Of a stretch of DNA of 64,000 nt, positions 51,889 to 60,689 are shown piece after piece. This stretch comes from Cerasicoccus maritimus (lineage in GTDB: Bacteria; Verrucomicrobiota; Verrucomicrobiia; Opitutales; Cerasicoccaceae). Each line of letters begins with the position of its first letter. The first letter of the stretch is position 1. A model generated the notes under the pieces. It saw nothing but the letters and a program-made list of their open reading frames with translations, was not told the DNA's origin and did not search any database. Position numbers and translations under genes: made by a program. The DNA is taken from NCBI GenBank assembly GCA_031296935.1, contig JAVDPD010000019.1, positions 31,958 through 95,957 on the forward strand, read 5' to 3'.

Positions 51889-54681
51889 TTAAATTAAGTT
51901 CAGCGCCTTCAGAGCGTCGCGGTCGCGTGGGGATACGCTACCAAAATCACCTGCTGGCACGAGCTCAGAAACCCAACGCCAGGAGCGTGGGCAACGTTCG
52001 CCATCGGCATGTGCGGCTGTGAGTTCAACTTCGCCATCGGTCTTCGTGGCCAAGCTGACTTGAGAAACGATAAATAGTTCCGGTAAATCTGCTTCATACT
52101 TCTTAAGAAGCTTCAGGAGCGGATCTTCTTCCGTCGCCGTGATGGAAACTTTGGCCTCAAGGTTGGCCCCAATGACCTTCTCTTCACGCAGCTTTTCGAG
52201 GGGCAGGTTGACCTGCTCTTCGCGGAAGTTGATGACGGCGTCGATGTCGGCCGCGACTTGGGCGTCGAACGGGAAGTCGCTCGCCTTGGGCCAGGGCTGT
52301 AGGTGAATGCTGTCGTCGGCCAGCTCTTCGCCGCTGACGTGGAAGCTCCAGGCTTCGTCGGCGGTGAAGGTGAGCACCGGCGCAATGACGCGCACCAACG
52401 CACGGAAAATCAGGTAGATCGCGGTCTGCGAGGACGCGCGCTCGGTCCACTCCGGCGCAAAGGTGTAAAGACGGTCTTTGAGGATCGCATGATACACGCG
52501 CGAGAGGGTGACGCCCACGAAACGGTCGATTTCCTGATAGGCGCGGTGGAACTCGTAGTTGTCCATCGCCGTCGTGACGCGCTCCACGAAACCAGCGGTC
52601 TGCATGAGCGCCCACTGGTCGATCGGAGTCAGGTCGGCAGGCTTCACGGCGTCGGTTTCGTAATCGAAGCCGGCGAGGTTGCCGAGCTGATACATCAGCG
52701 TGTTGCGAACGCCGCGATAGACGTTCGAGACGAGCTTGAAGTGGTTTTCCGACAAACGGATGTCGCCACGGTAGTCCTGTGAAGCGACCCACAGGCGCAT
52801 GATGTCCGCGCCAAACTTTTTCACCCAGCCGTCGGAGCTCATCGCGCCCTTGGACTTGGAGATCTTCTCGCCCTTTTCGTCGACTATGAAGCCGTGGGTG
52901 ACGACGTTCTTATACGGTGCCGCGCCATCGGCGATGACCCCCGTCCAGATCGAGCTCTGGAACCAGCCACGGTGCTGGTCGCTGCCTTCTAAATAGAGGT
53001 CGGCGGGCCAGGAAAGCTTTTCGTTCTGCTGAAGCACGGCGCGGTGTGAGCAACCGGAGTCGATCCACACATCGAGCGTATCGCCGCCCTTGGTCAGCGT
53101 CTTGCCAGCAAATTCAGCGGGCAGCTCAATGCCATCGAGCAACTCTGCGGCAGACTGCTCAAACCAGATGTTGGTCCCGTTTTCAGCCACCTTGTCGGCG
53201 AGGGCCTTGATGACGTCGGCGTCGATCAGCGGATTCTTGTCATCGTCATAGAAAACAGGGATCGGCACGCCCCAGGAGCGTTGACGGCTGATGCACCAGT
53301 CCGGGCGGGTTTCGACCGCGCCGCGGATGCGCTTGATGCCAGCTTCGGGCGTCCACTTGACCTGCTCGATTTGCTCCAGGACCTTTTCGCGCATGTGATG
53401 CGCGTCGAGCGAGACGAACCATTGGTCCATCGCCCGGAAGACAACCGGCGTCTTCGAACGCCAGCAATGCGGGTAAGAGTGCTCGTGCTTCTTGACCGCC
53501 ATGAGTGCGCCTTTCTCCGTAAGGATACTCAGGACGGCGCTGTTGGCCGGGCACTTGCCCTTTGTTTCGAGGACGGTCACGCCGACGAGTTCAGCAGGAA
53601 CCTGGCCATCATCGACATAGCAGCCATTATCGTCGAGCGGACAGTAAATTTCGAGGCCGTATTTGAGGCCGGTCAGGTAGTCTTCCAGACCGTGACCGGG
53701 GGCGGTGTGCACGCAGCCGGTGCCGGACTCGGTGGTGACATAGTCGGCGAGGACGACCGGGCTGTTGCGATCGATGAACGGATGCTTGGGCTGGAGGCTC
53801 TCCAGCTTGCGGCCTAGGTGCTTTTCGCCCAGCGTCGCGCCTTCGAGTTCGCAGCTCTGGATAAAGTTTTCCGCAAGCTGGTCGACGACGATGTAGGTCG
53901 CGCCGTTGTGCTTCACCTCGACGTATTCGAGGTCCGGGTGCACGGCTACCGCGAGGTTGGCAGGCAGCGTCCAGGGAGTCGTCGTCCAGATGACGATGTA
54001 AAGTGGGCCGTCGATGTGGAGGAACTGATGGCCGGGGATTTCGAAGCGAACCCAGATCGACGGACTGATGTGGTCGTGGTATTCGACTTCGGCTTCGGCT
54101 AGTGCCGTCTCGCAGGGGATCGACCAGTAAACCGGCTTCTTGCTCCGGTAAACCAAACCCTGCTCGACGAACGACGCAAAGGTGCGCAGGATAGTCGCCT
54201 CGTAGGTCGGCTTCATGGTCTTGTATTCCTCGGCCCAATCGGCGAGGACACCAAGGCGCTGGAATTGACCGCGCTGCTTCTCGATGAACGATGCGGAGAA
54301 ATCGGCACAGGCTTCACGCAGCTGAGCGGGGGAGAGGTCTTCGCCCTTTTCGCGCAGCTCTTTGGTGACCTTGAATTCGATCGGCAGGCCGTGGCAGTCC
54401 CAGCCAGGCACGTAGGGCGCGCGGAAGCCCTGCATGGACTTGTAGCGCAAAATGGAATCCTTAAGAATCTTGTTCAGCGCGGTGCCAATGTGCACATCAC
54501 CATTGGTGAACGGCGGGCCGTCGTGCAGCACGAAGGAAGGGCCCTGGGCGTTCTGCTCCTGAATTTTTTCATAGAGCCCCATTTTCCGCCAATGCTCGAG
54601 GCGGGAGGGTTCTCGTTTGACCAAATTCCCACGCATGGGAAACTTGGTGTCTGGGAGGTTTAAGGTGTCTTTGAGTTCCAT
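51889..54681 (-). CDS. ileS: Isoleucyl-tRNA synthetase
   Basis: A 930-residue class I synthetase that loads isoleucine on tRNA. The HIGH motif is in GPPFTNGDVHIGTALNK (near 60) and the KMSKS equivalent is EKISKSKGAM. CP1 editing and anticodon-binding domains fill the usual length. The C-terminal zinc knuckle looks lost: ERCPRSWRW and SPRDRDAL stand where CxxC pairs are expected. It is the first gene of the ileS-dksA-like-lspA operon, 33 bp ahead of the next. Confidence 0.97.
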   Translation of the reverse strand: MELKDTLNLPDTKFPMRGNLVKREPSRLEHWRKMGLYEKIQEQNAQGPSFVLHDGPPFTNGDVHIGTALNKILKDSILRYKSMQGFRAPYVPGWDCHGLPIEFKVTKELREKGEDLSPAQLREACADFSASFIEKQRGQFQRLGVLADWAEEYKTMKPTYEATILRTFASFVEQGLVYRSKKPVYWSIPCETALAEAEVEYHDHISPSIWVRFEIPGHQFLHIDGPLYIVIWTTTPWTLPANLAVAVHPDLEYVEVKHNGATYIVVDQLAENFIQSCELEGATLGEKHLGRKLESLQPKHPFIDRNSPVVLADYVTTESGTGCVHTAPGHGLEDYLTGLKYGLEIYCPLDDNGCYVDDGQVPAELVGVTVLETKGKCPANSAVLSILTEKGALMAVKKHEHSYPHCWRSKTPVVFRAMDQWFVSLDAHHMREKVLEQIEQVKWTPEAGIKRIRGAVETRPDWCISRQRSWGVPIPVFYDDDKNPLIDADVIKALADKVAENGTNIWFEQSAAELLDGIELPAEFAGKTLTKGGDTLDVWIDSGCSHRAVLQQNEKLSWPADLYLEGSDQHRGWFQSSIWTGVIADGAAPYKNVVTHGFIVDEKGEKISKSKGAMSSDGWVKKFGADIMRLWVASQDYRGDIRLSENHFKLVSNVYRGVRNTLMYQLGNLAGFDYETDAVKPADLTPIDQWALMQTAGFVERVTTAMDNYEFHRAYQEIDRFVGVTLSRVYHAILKDRLYTFAPEWTERASSQTAIYLIFRALVRVIAPVLTFTADEAWSFHVSGEELADDSIHLQPWPKASDFPFDAQVAADIDAVINFREEQVNLPLEKLREEKVIGANLEAKVSITATEEDPLLKLLKKYEADLPELFIVSQVSLATKTDGEVELTAAHADGERCPRSWRWVSELVPAGDFGSVSPRDRDALKALNLI

Positions 54682-55088
54682 TGCCTGACGGCTTGGTCGC
54701 CGATTGGCGCACTATTTGCAAAAGGCGGGGAGTCTGCTGCTTTCACACCGCAAGTCAAGGGTGGTTTTACCCATCGCCGCATTCCTGCATGGTCAGAGTT
54801 TGTGTAAATGGATTAATGGGTCAATCCTCTGCTTAATGTTGAATTCTATTCACTTATGTTTGGTGGGGTTTGATTACTGTTTTCTGCTTCGGAAATTCAC
54901 CGTTGATGTGGAAAATTCTGAAAAATAGTGCTCGCATTAGTCGGGGTAATTAGTCACATCAATGGCTTTACCTAAAGTGGCGTTAAATCGGCATTTTCTT
55001 AATCATATTCTTGTTAAATTGTAAAATCATCTTGTCACTGAGGGCTGATTTATTCAACAATTAGGTATTATAACCTAGATGGGCTGCG
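54682..55088. other. 407-bp AT-rich intergenic region, no feature recognised
   Basis: The space between the ileS start and the small 55089 gene is visibly more AT-rich than the flanks. It must hold the ileS promoter on the minus strand. A 74-codon open frame at 54704-54928 has no family or signal support. I see no terminator, RNA gene or clear repeat. Confidence 0.4.
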
Positions 55089-55388
55089 ATGAATCGTTTA
55101 GTTGAGCAATGTAATTTATCTGAGTTCGAAGCAGATGTGTCCTTTTTGAAGAGGCTTTTGCTCGAACTATATGAGCGTACATCTTGTGAGGTGCATGATG
55201 ATGTGCTGAGGTTCAGTTTTGAGCTCGAGCAGAAGTATGATTACGTCAAGGATTGTATGTTGTTTTTACTGATCATTGGCGGAACGTTACCGACTCAAAC
55301 GAGGATTTATGATTTCGAAGGGACGGATTCTATCGAAAAATTCATTAAGAATTTGTATTTTACGCATTGTATTGAAGGCGTTGCATAG
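55089..55388 (+). CDS. Small AT-rich hypothetical protein
   Basis: A 99-residue, acidic, helix-rich protein (EFEADVSFLKRLLLELYERT, FELEQKYDYVKDCMLFLLII) with a hydrophobic middle segment and no signal. Codon use is much more AT-rich than in neighbouring genes, suggesting recent gain. I do not recognise the family. The gene is isolated between ileS and the pnp terminator. It might be real or a chance frame; the amino-acid composition argues mildly for real. Confidence 0.45.
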   Translation: MNRLVEQCNLSEFEADVSFLKRLLLELYERTSCEVHDDVLRFSFELEQKYDYVKDCMLFLLIIGGTLPTQTRIYDFEGTDSIEKFIKNLYFTHCIEGVA

Positions 55389-55521
55389 TGTTACGCCGCA
55401 GGGCCACATGGGTTTGGCGATATTAGATCGCAGCGGGAGCTAATAAAAATTTTCGGGCAAAGTGATGCGGTGTGCATGGTGTGCAGGTTACCATCATGAG
55501 TGTCGATTCTCTGCGTGTGTC

Positions 55522-55552
55522 AAAAAAACCGCGCCCTTACAGGACGCGGTTT
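55522..55552 (-). terminator. Intrinsic terminator of pnp
   Basis: On the minus strand AAACCGCG and CGCGGTTT pair around 11 bases and are followed by a T-run of seven, partly shared with the stem. It lies 27 bp past the pnp stop, a standard rho-independent arrangement. Confidence 0.9.
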
Positions 55553-55578
55553 GAAATGAATGAATTGAGAGCGGGCGC

Positions 55579-57894
55579 TTAGGCTTCGGAGGAAGCTTCT
55601 TCACGCTTGTCCCCGCCGGAGTCGCCATCGCGATCACGGCGCGGACCACGGCCACGACCACCATCGCGACCGCCACGACCGCCGTCACGGCCACGGCCAC
55701 GGCCACCGTCACGACCACCACGGCCACGATCACCACCTCCATCACGGCCTTTGGGCTCGTAAGGCTTGCCTTGGGCTTCGCAGAGGGCTGCGAGGCGGGA
55801 CAGGCGGACACGGCCCTTGTCGTCGATGCCAACGCACTTGACGAGGATTTCGTCGCCCAGCTTGCAAACGTCTTCGACCTTCTCCACGCGGAACTCTGCG
55901 AGTTCGGAAACGTGAACGAGGCCTTCCTTGCCCGGGAGGCATTCGACGAAGCAGCCAAACTCCTTAATCGCACGGACGATACCCTTGTAGGTCTTGCCCG
56001 GTTCGATTTCGGCGGTGACGAGTTCAATCTCGTTGATCGCACGCTGCATGGCGTCGCCATCGCTGGCGAAGATGAGCACGCGGCCGGAGTTGTCTTCGTT
56101 GATGTCGATCTGTGCGCCGGTGATTTCCACGATGCGCTTGATGTTCTTGCCGCCGGGGCCGATGAGGGCACCGATCTTTTCCGGGTCGATCTGGACCTGC
56201 TCGATGCGCGGTGCACAGGGCTTGAGCTCGGTGCTCGGCGCTTCGATGGAAGCGGTCATGATGTCGAGAATCTTGTCGCGGGCGATCTTGTTCTGGTAGA
56301 TAGCCTCCTTCGCGAGATCCAGCGGGATGCCCTTGATTTTAAGGTCGAGCTGGAAGCCGGTGATGCCTTCCTTGGTGCCGCAGATCTTGAAGTCCATGTC
56401 GCCGAAGTGGTCTTCTGCGCCGAGGATGTCGGTCAGGATGACGCTTTCGGTTATGTTGCCTTCTTCCGCGCCACGGGTCACAAGGCCCACGGAGATGCCG
56501 GCAACTGGAGCGCTGATCGGCACGCCCGCGTCCATGAGGGACAGGGTACCGCCGCAAACGGAAGCCATCGAGGTGGAGCCGTTGGACTCGAAAATATCGG
56601 AGACCAGACGGATTGAGTAAGGGAACTCATCTTCGCCGGGGAGCACTGCGAGGAGCGAACGCTCGGCAAGTGCGCCGTGGCCAATTTCGCGACGACCCGG
56701 GCCGGTGAAGCGACCGCATTCGCCAACCGAGAACGGCGGGAAGTTGTAGTGGAGGATGAAGCTCTTGCTCTTCACGCCGCCGGTGAGGGCGTCAAGTTCC
56801 TGCGAGTCCTTGCTGGTGCCGAGGGTCAGGGAAACGATGCCCTGGGTTTCACCACGCTGGAACAGCGAGGAGCCGTGCACGCGGGGAAGGACGTCGGTTT
56901 TGCAGGAGATCGGGCGCAGGTCATCCGGACCACGGCCATCCACGCGCTTCTTGTTCACTAGGATGTTTTCGCGATAGAGCTCTTCCTGGAGCACTTCGAA
57001 AGCCATGTTGATCTGCGGGCCGATCATGCCTTCCTCGACGAGGTTGGCTTCGGTCAGGGCAGCGGTGGCTTCGTCCTTCAGGGCGGAAACGGCGTTGCCG
57101 CGCTCGACCTTGGAGTCCTGGAATACGGCGGCCTGCATCTTTTCGCCCACCGTCTTGCGGCAGAGCTCGAGGACGTCGTCTTGAACCTTGATGAGGTCAA
57201 AGTCCTTCTTGGTCTTGCCAACCTTGGAAGCGAGTTCCTTCTGAGCGGCGATGAGCGGTTGGATGGCGTTTTGCGCAAACTCAAGGGCTTCGATGAAGCG
57301 AGATTCGGGGAGCTGGTCCGCCGAGCCTTCGATCATCATCATTTCCTTTTCGTTACCAACGTAGATGAGGTCGAGTGTGGACTCGAACATTTCTTCGTGG
57401 GTCGGGTTGACGACGAACTCGCCGTCGATCTCGCCCAGGCGGATGCAGCCGATCGGGCCGTGCCACGGAATGTCGGAGCACAAGCAGGCGGCGGATGCGG
57501 CGTTGACCATGAGGACGTCCGGGTCGTTGACCAAGTCGGTGCTCATGAGGATGCCGATGACCTGAACCTCAAAGAGGAAGCCCTTCGGGAAGAGCGGGCG
57601 CAGCGGGCGGTCGCAGAGACGCGAGGTGAGGATTTCCTTCTCGGAGGGGCGGCCTTCACGCTTGAAGTAGCCACCAGGGAAACGACCGGCAGCGGAGAAA
57701 CGCTCGCGGTAGTCCACAGTGAGTGGGAAGAAGTCCTGGTCTGGTGAGCGCAGGCTGGTAGCAGCGGTGGCGGAGACAAATACGGTGGTCTCGCCCTTGG
57801 TGATGGTAACAGCGCCGTTGGCCTGTTTTGCGATGGTGCCCGACGCAATAGTGATGTCGAGCGATTCGATGTATACGCTATGTTCTTGTTTCAT
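55579..57894 (-). CDS. pnp: Polyribonucleotide nucleotidyltransferase
   Basis: PNPase degrades RNA 3'-5' using phosphate and is part of RNA-turnover complexes. The 771 residues include two RNase PH domains ([20 protein letters not shown] in the first; [18 protein letters not shown] in the second), then KH ([17 protein letters not shown]) and S1 ([18 protein letters not shown]) domains. The C-terminal tail of about 60 residues is unusual: a Gly-Arg-Asp-rich run of RGG-like repeats, which may bind RNA or partners. It follows a small membrane protein and rpsO on the same strand, keeping the rpsO-pnp linkage seen in many bacteria. Confidence 0.97.
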   Translation of the reverse strand: MKQEHSVYIESLDITIASGTIAKQANGAVTITKGETTVFVSATAATSLRSPDQDFFPLTVDYRERFSAAGRFPGGYFKREGRPSEKEILTSRLCDRPLRPLFPKGFLFEVQVIGILMSTDLVNDPDVLMVNAASAACLCSDIPWHGPIGCIRLGEIDGEFVVNPTHEEMFESTLDLIYVGNEKEMMMIEGSADQLPESRFIEALEFAQNAIQPLIAAQKELASKVGKTKKDFDLIKVQDDVLELCRKTVGEKMQAAVFQDSKVERGNAVSALKDEATAALTEANLVEEGMIGPQINMAFEVLQEELYRENILVNKKRVDGRGPDDLRPISCKTDVLPRVHGSSLFQRGETQGIVSLTLGTSKDSQELDALTGGVKSKSFILHYNFPPFSVGECGRFTGPGRREIGHGALAERSLLAVLPGEDEFPYSIRLVSDIFESNGSTSMASVCGGTLSLMDAGVPISAPVAGISVGLVTRGAEEGNITESVILTDILGAEDHFGDMDFKICGTKEGITGFQLDLKIKGIPLDLAKEAIYQNKIARDKILDIMTASIEAPSTELKPCAPRIEQVQIDPEKIGALIGPGGKNIKRIVEITGAQIDINEDNSGRVLIFASDGDAMQRAINEIELVTAEIEPGKTYKGIVRAIKEFGCFVECLPGKEGLVHVSELAEFRVEKVEDVCKLGDEILVKCVGIDDKGRVRLSRLAALCEAQGKPYEPKGRDGGGDRGRGGRDGGRGRGRDGGRGGRDGGRGRGPRRDRDGDSGGDKREEASSEA

Positions 57895-57958
57895 TTATCT
57901 TTTTGGATGTGTCAGCGGGCGGATCGGACGCGGTCGCGGACATGTTTCTTTTTGGGTT

Positions 57959-58192
57959 TTATGATGAAATGGTTTTACGGAGAGTGGAGTAGTGGACGAG
58001 CCAGTAGAAGGCGGCGCCGATGATGCCGGAAATGAGCGTCATGAGTCCCCACAATGCGGGTGAGTCCAGAAAGAGCCCTTGGCGGTTCCGAAATACTTTG
58101 GCGTCAAAGAAAATATATAGCGCCAGCCAGACATGAAGCACGATGAGCAATAAGGGGAACAACAAAGTAATTAATTGCAGCCAATTGATCAT
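57959..58192 (-). CDS. Small two-helix membrane protein
   Basis: A 77-residue protein with two membrane helices (LITLLFPLLLIVLHVWLALYIFF in two parts, and LMTLISGIIGAAFYWLVHY). A short loop DAKVFRNRQGLFLD joins them. I do not know the family. It lies between rpsO and pnp on the same strand, 64 bp ahead of pnp and just after a terminator-like hairpin, so it could be transcribed with pnp. Confidence 0.7.
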   Translation of the reverse strand: MINWLQLITLLFPLLLIVLHVWLALYIFFDAKVFRNRQGLFLDSPALWGLMTLISGIIGAAFYWLVHYSTLRKTISS

Positions 58193-58213
58193 TGGGTGGG
58201 GCTAATTAAAAGA

Positions 58214-58246
58214 AATAGCGGGCGCGGCGTAACCGGGCCCGCTATT
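58214..58246 (-). terminator. Terminator-like hairpin after rpsO
   Basis: AATAGCGGGC and GCCCGCTATT form a perfect 10-bp stem around 13 bases; on the minus strand TTTCTTTT follows. It stands 94 bp past the rpsO stop and would limit read-through into the membrane-protein and pnp genes. Confidence 0.75.
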
Positions 58247-58300
58247 GCGGAATTTAAAAGAACTGTCGTTGCTTTAGAAGGCGTTGAGCCATGCTAAACT

Positions 58301-58339
58301 TTGGGCAATGCCCAACCGTTGGGTGCAGCGGCACGCTGC
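58301..58339. repeat. Two small hairpins directly after the rpsO stop
   Basis: TTGGGC-AAT-GCCCAA lies at 58301-58315 and GCAGCG-GCA-CGCTGC at 58325-58339, next to the rpsO stop at 58340-58342. The latter is inside a 20-bp sequence identical to 27828-27847, at the mutM stop. Both have three-base loops. Confidence 0.85.
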
Positions 58340-58612
58340 CTAGCGGCGTAGGCCGAGGCGCTGAATAATATTCTTATAGCGCTCGAGGTCGTTCTTGCGC
58401 AGGTAGTTGAGCAGCTTGCGGCGCTTGTTGGTCATTTGGATCAGACCGCGACGGGTGTGGAAGTCCTTGCGGTGGGTGCGCAAGTGCTCGGTGAGGTGGC
58501 TGATACGAGCAGACAGCAGAGCGATCTGGACCTCGGGCGAACCGGTGTCGCCGTCCTTGGTTTTGTATTCAGCGATGATCTTATCTTTATCGATTGCGGT
58601 GGAACTAGCCAT
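58340..58612 (-). CDS. rpsO: 30S ribosomal protein S15
   Basis: A 90-residue ribosomal protein that binds 16S rRNA and helps small-subunit assembly. [24 protein letters not shown] (in two parts), [19 protein letters not shown] and [17 protein letters not shown] cover the whole S15 family signature. It is the first gene of the rpsO-pnp group. S15 often controls its own translation through leader RNA; I see no obvious such fold upstream. Confidence 0.97.
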   Translation of the reverse strand: MASSTAIDKDKIIAEYKTKDGDTGSPEVQIALLSARISHLTEHLRTHRKDFHTRRGLIQMTNKRRKLLNYLRKNDLERYKNIIQRLGLRR

Positions 58613-59129
58613 TGTATTGATTACTGTTTTTCACGAACGCCGGGACCCCGAAATTGCTCGGAATCGCATTTCCCGCGACGCGCCGGAAATGCCGTTAACA
58701 ACCCGTGCTAACGGGCTGGGCTCGAGGAAGCGAGACTACGGCAAGCAGACTGGCTTCTAACGCAAGGCGAGAGAAAATCAGCATTTTGCGCCGAAGTTCA
58801 AGCTTTTTGTGCGTTCGTTTGGGCAAAGTTTTAAACGGCTGAACGGAGAATGTGCTCCAATAAACTCTTTTCTTGAGGATTTTTCAGCTGTCTATGACGT
58901 ATTCGCCAATTAGCCGCAAATCGGCCCTGCTGTGGGCGTAATTTACACCCGTGAAATTACTGACAATTTGAGGGCAGGCTAGGGGGATGGCCCTGACGTC
59001 GCTGAAGTTTTACAAATCCTTCAGCAGGATAAAACTTTGTGTTTTGCTCAGGTTTTGATAAGGTTTTTTCCGTCGGAGCAGATGGAATAGCACCCATGCA
59101 TCATTCTCACAATTATACCAACGCAAACC
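58613..59129. other. 517-bp intergenic region with a competing-hairpin motif
   Basis: Most of this region shows no gene. At 59001-59037 two hairpins compete: GCTGAAG (59001-59007) with CTTCAGC (59019-59025), and AAGTTTTA (59005-59012) with TAAAACTT (59030-59037), the second strengthened by an inner ATCC/GGAT. They share bases, so only one can form at a time, about 100 bp upstream of the 59130 gene. This could be an attenuator or a chance fold. The region must also hold the rpsO promoter. Confidence 0.4.
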
Positions 59130-59807
59130 ATGAAAACCAAAAAACGCTACCTATCCGTTGACGAGCTGCTTTATCTGGCTCAAGCCCCCAAGTCGCTCAT
59201 TCTTGAAATTCTCAAAACCCCCTCAGCCCAACATCACCTGATTGAAATCGACGCCTTCACCGCTTGGGATAAGGAGCGGCAGCGCGATTACCTGGTGGCT
59301 AAGCATCGGCTCCAGGAAATCATTGCCGACGGCACGCGCTATGAGAACATGGAAGTCGACCTCTCGAACTTACAGCTCGAATCTTTACCTCCTGAAGTGC
59401 ATTTTGTTATTCGCCGCGCCAAGCGCTTCCGTTTGAATCTCTCAGGTAACCAGTTTAGGCAGTATTTTGAGATTCGTCGCGCTATTACGCGGGATTCGCA
59501 TGATCATGGCATTCCGTTTGATGCGATCAATCTCGATGGTAATCCGATTCAAGACCTGTCGTTAGAGATGATCGAGCGCGGCAAGATATCGGCGCACTAT
59601 CTGGAAGAATACTGGCTACGCCATTGGGCGAAGCCTTTCACTATCGCCGAAAAGGTGACGCGCACAATGGAACTCCAGCGCTTCACTGGTCAGGATGTGG
59701 TCAATGCCCTCAAGCTAATGCTCGATATGACGGGCGCCTCGCACGCTGCCACGGTTTATACAGATGATGACCGCAGTGACGATCTCCTTGAGGCAATCAG
59801 TGCGTAA
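59130..59807 (+). CDS. LRR-like protein of unknown function
   Basis: A 225-residue cytoplasmic protein. The middle part resembles leucine-rich repeats (MEVDLSNLQLESLPPEVHF, RFRLNLSGNQFRQYFE, FDAINLDGNPIQDLSLEM), flanked by helices. The spacing is irregular, so it is a short or degenerate LRR fold. The C-terminal helix-rich part ends in an acidic DDDRSDDLLEAISA. No signal peptide. It is the only gene between two repeats and has its own terminator. Role unknown; LRR segments usually bind proteins. Confidence 0.72.
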   Translation: MKTKKRYLSVDELLYLAQAPKSLILEILKTPSAQHHLIEIDAFTAWDKERQRDYLVAKHRLQEIIADGTRYENMEVDLSNLQLESLPPEVHFVIRRAKRFRLNLSGNQFRQYFEIRRAITRDSHDHGIPFDAINLDGNPIQDLSLEMIERGKISAHYLEEYWLRHWAKPFTIAEKVTRTMELQRFTGQDVVNALKLMLDMTGASHAATVYTDDDRSDDLLEAISA

Positions 59808-59846
59808 AAAACTTTCGCATAGCGCGAATAGCAGTGGTTAATGAGA

Positions 59847-59875
59847 AAGGGACGCTCGACGACGGGCGTCCTTTT
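59847..59875 (+). terminator. Intrinsic terminator of the LRR-like gene
   Basis: GGACGC and GCGTCC pair around ten bases and are followed by CTTTTC; the flanking AA/TT extend the stem through a G-T pair. It lies 40 bp after the stop codon. It sits directly before the small-hairpin unit. Confidence 0.8.
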
Positions 59876-59876
59876 C

Positions 59877-59918
59877 GCAACGTGCCGTTGCATCCTGAGA
59901 TTGGCGCAGTGCGCCAAT
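59877..59918. repeat. Two-hairpin 42-bp unit, copy 2
   Basis: GCAACG-TGC-CGTTGC (59877-59891), eight bases, then ATTGGCGC-AGT-GCGCCAAT (59900-59918): the same architecture and length as 27612-27653, with changes only in four spacer and loop bases. It lies between a terminator and the convergent stop of the next gene, 10 bp away. Confidence 0.85.
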
Positions 59919-59928
59919 GGCGGAAGGC

Positions 59929-60630
59929 TTACTGCGTTATGCCGGCTTCCTTGGGGGCGACTTTCTCCGCGGAGGAGGTGTTGTCGAACTTACCCGCCAT
60001 GATGTGGCCTGGGGCGTAGGCGTATTTCTTAAACTTACCGTCGCCAAACACAATGATGTCTACCCAGCCGGAATTGTAAACGATGGTGATGCGGTTGCCC
60101 TCATGACGCCAGACGCCCGTTTCGCCAAAGACGCCTTCTTTGCCGCCACTGTAGCTGCTGCGCGCGGTGCGATCGGGCTTGGTGATTAGGTAAAAGGTGT
60201 CACCGTTTTCATCGTCGAGCTTCCATACACCGACGAAGTTTTCTTCGCTAACGGGTGCAAAGAGCGGTTGGTTGATCACTTGCTTGGCGGCGGAGGTATT
60301 GGAAGGCTCTGCCTTTAGGGAGCTGATTGGGCTGTAGCCGTGCTTGGTGTAGCTGCCGTCGTCGTTTTTGATGATCGAGTCAGCCCAGCCGCTATCATAT
60401 AGAATGGTGATGACATTGTCGTGGCGGTGCCAGTAGCCGACTTCGCCGAGAAAGCCATTGTCGCCCTTGCTGTAGTTGGTGCGGGCAAGATTGCCCTCAA
60501 AGAGTTTGATCAGGAACGTGCCGCCTTCGCCGTCACCAACTTCCCATACTTCCGGCAGGGGCTTGTCGGCGTGAGCGGAAAGTGTCGCGAGCAGTAGGGG
60601 GATCGTGAAGAGTATCAGTAGTTTTTTCAT
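59929..60630 (-). CDS. Exported protein with two duplicated beta domains
   Basis: A 233-residue exported protein with signal peptide KKLLILFTIPLLLATLSAHA. Two similar domains of about 70 residues follow: VWEVGDGEGGTFLIKLFEGN with GFLGEVGYWHRHDNVITILYDSGW, and VWKLDDENGDTFYLITKPD with GVFGETGVWRHEGNRITIVYNSGW. The (G/E)xGxWRHxxNxITIxYxSGW pattern is shared. An internal duplication is clear. I do not know a named family. It probably acts in the periplasm or outside. The small-hairpin unit lies just beyond its stop. Confidence 0.8.
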   Translation of the reverse strand: MKKLLILFTIPLLLATLSAHADKPLPEVWEVGDGEGGTFLIKLFEGNLARTNYSKGDNGFLGEVGYWHRHDNVITILYDSGWADSIIKNDDGSYTKHGYSPISSLKAEPSNTSAAKQVINQPLFAPVSEENFVGVWKLDDENGDTFYLITKPDRTARSSYSGGKEGVFGETGVWRHEGNRITIVYNSGWVDIIVFGDGKFKKYAYAPGHIMAGKFDNTSSAEKVAPKEAGITQ

Positions 60631-60689
60631 GGAGATGAAGGGATTGAGTCGCCAACTATGCGTTGATTGCTCCTTTAGGTCTAGTCATT

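Noticed and set aside
54704-54928. 74-codon plus-strand frame between ileS and the small 55089 gene
   Set aside because: No start context, signal or family; sequence is AT-rich and has no protein-like pattern.
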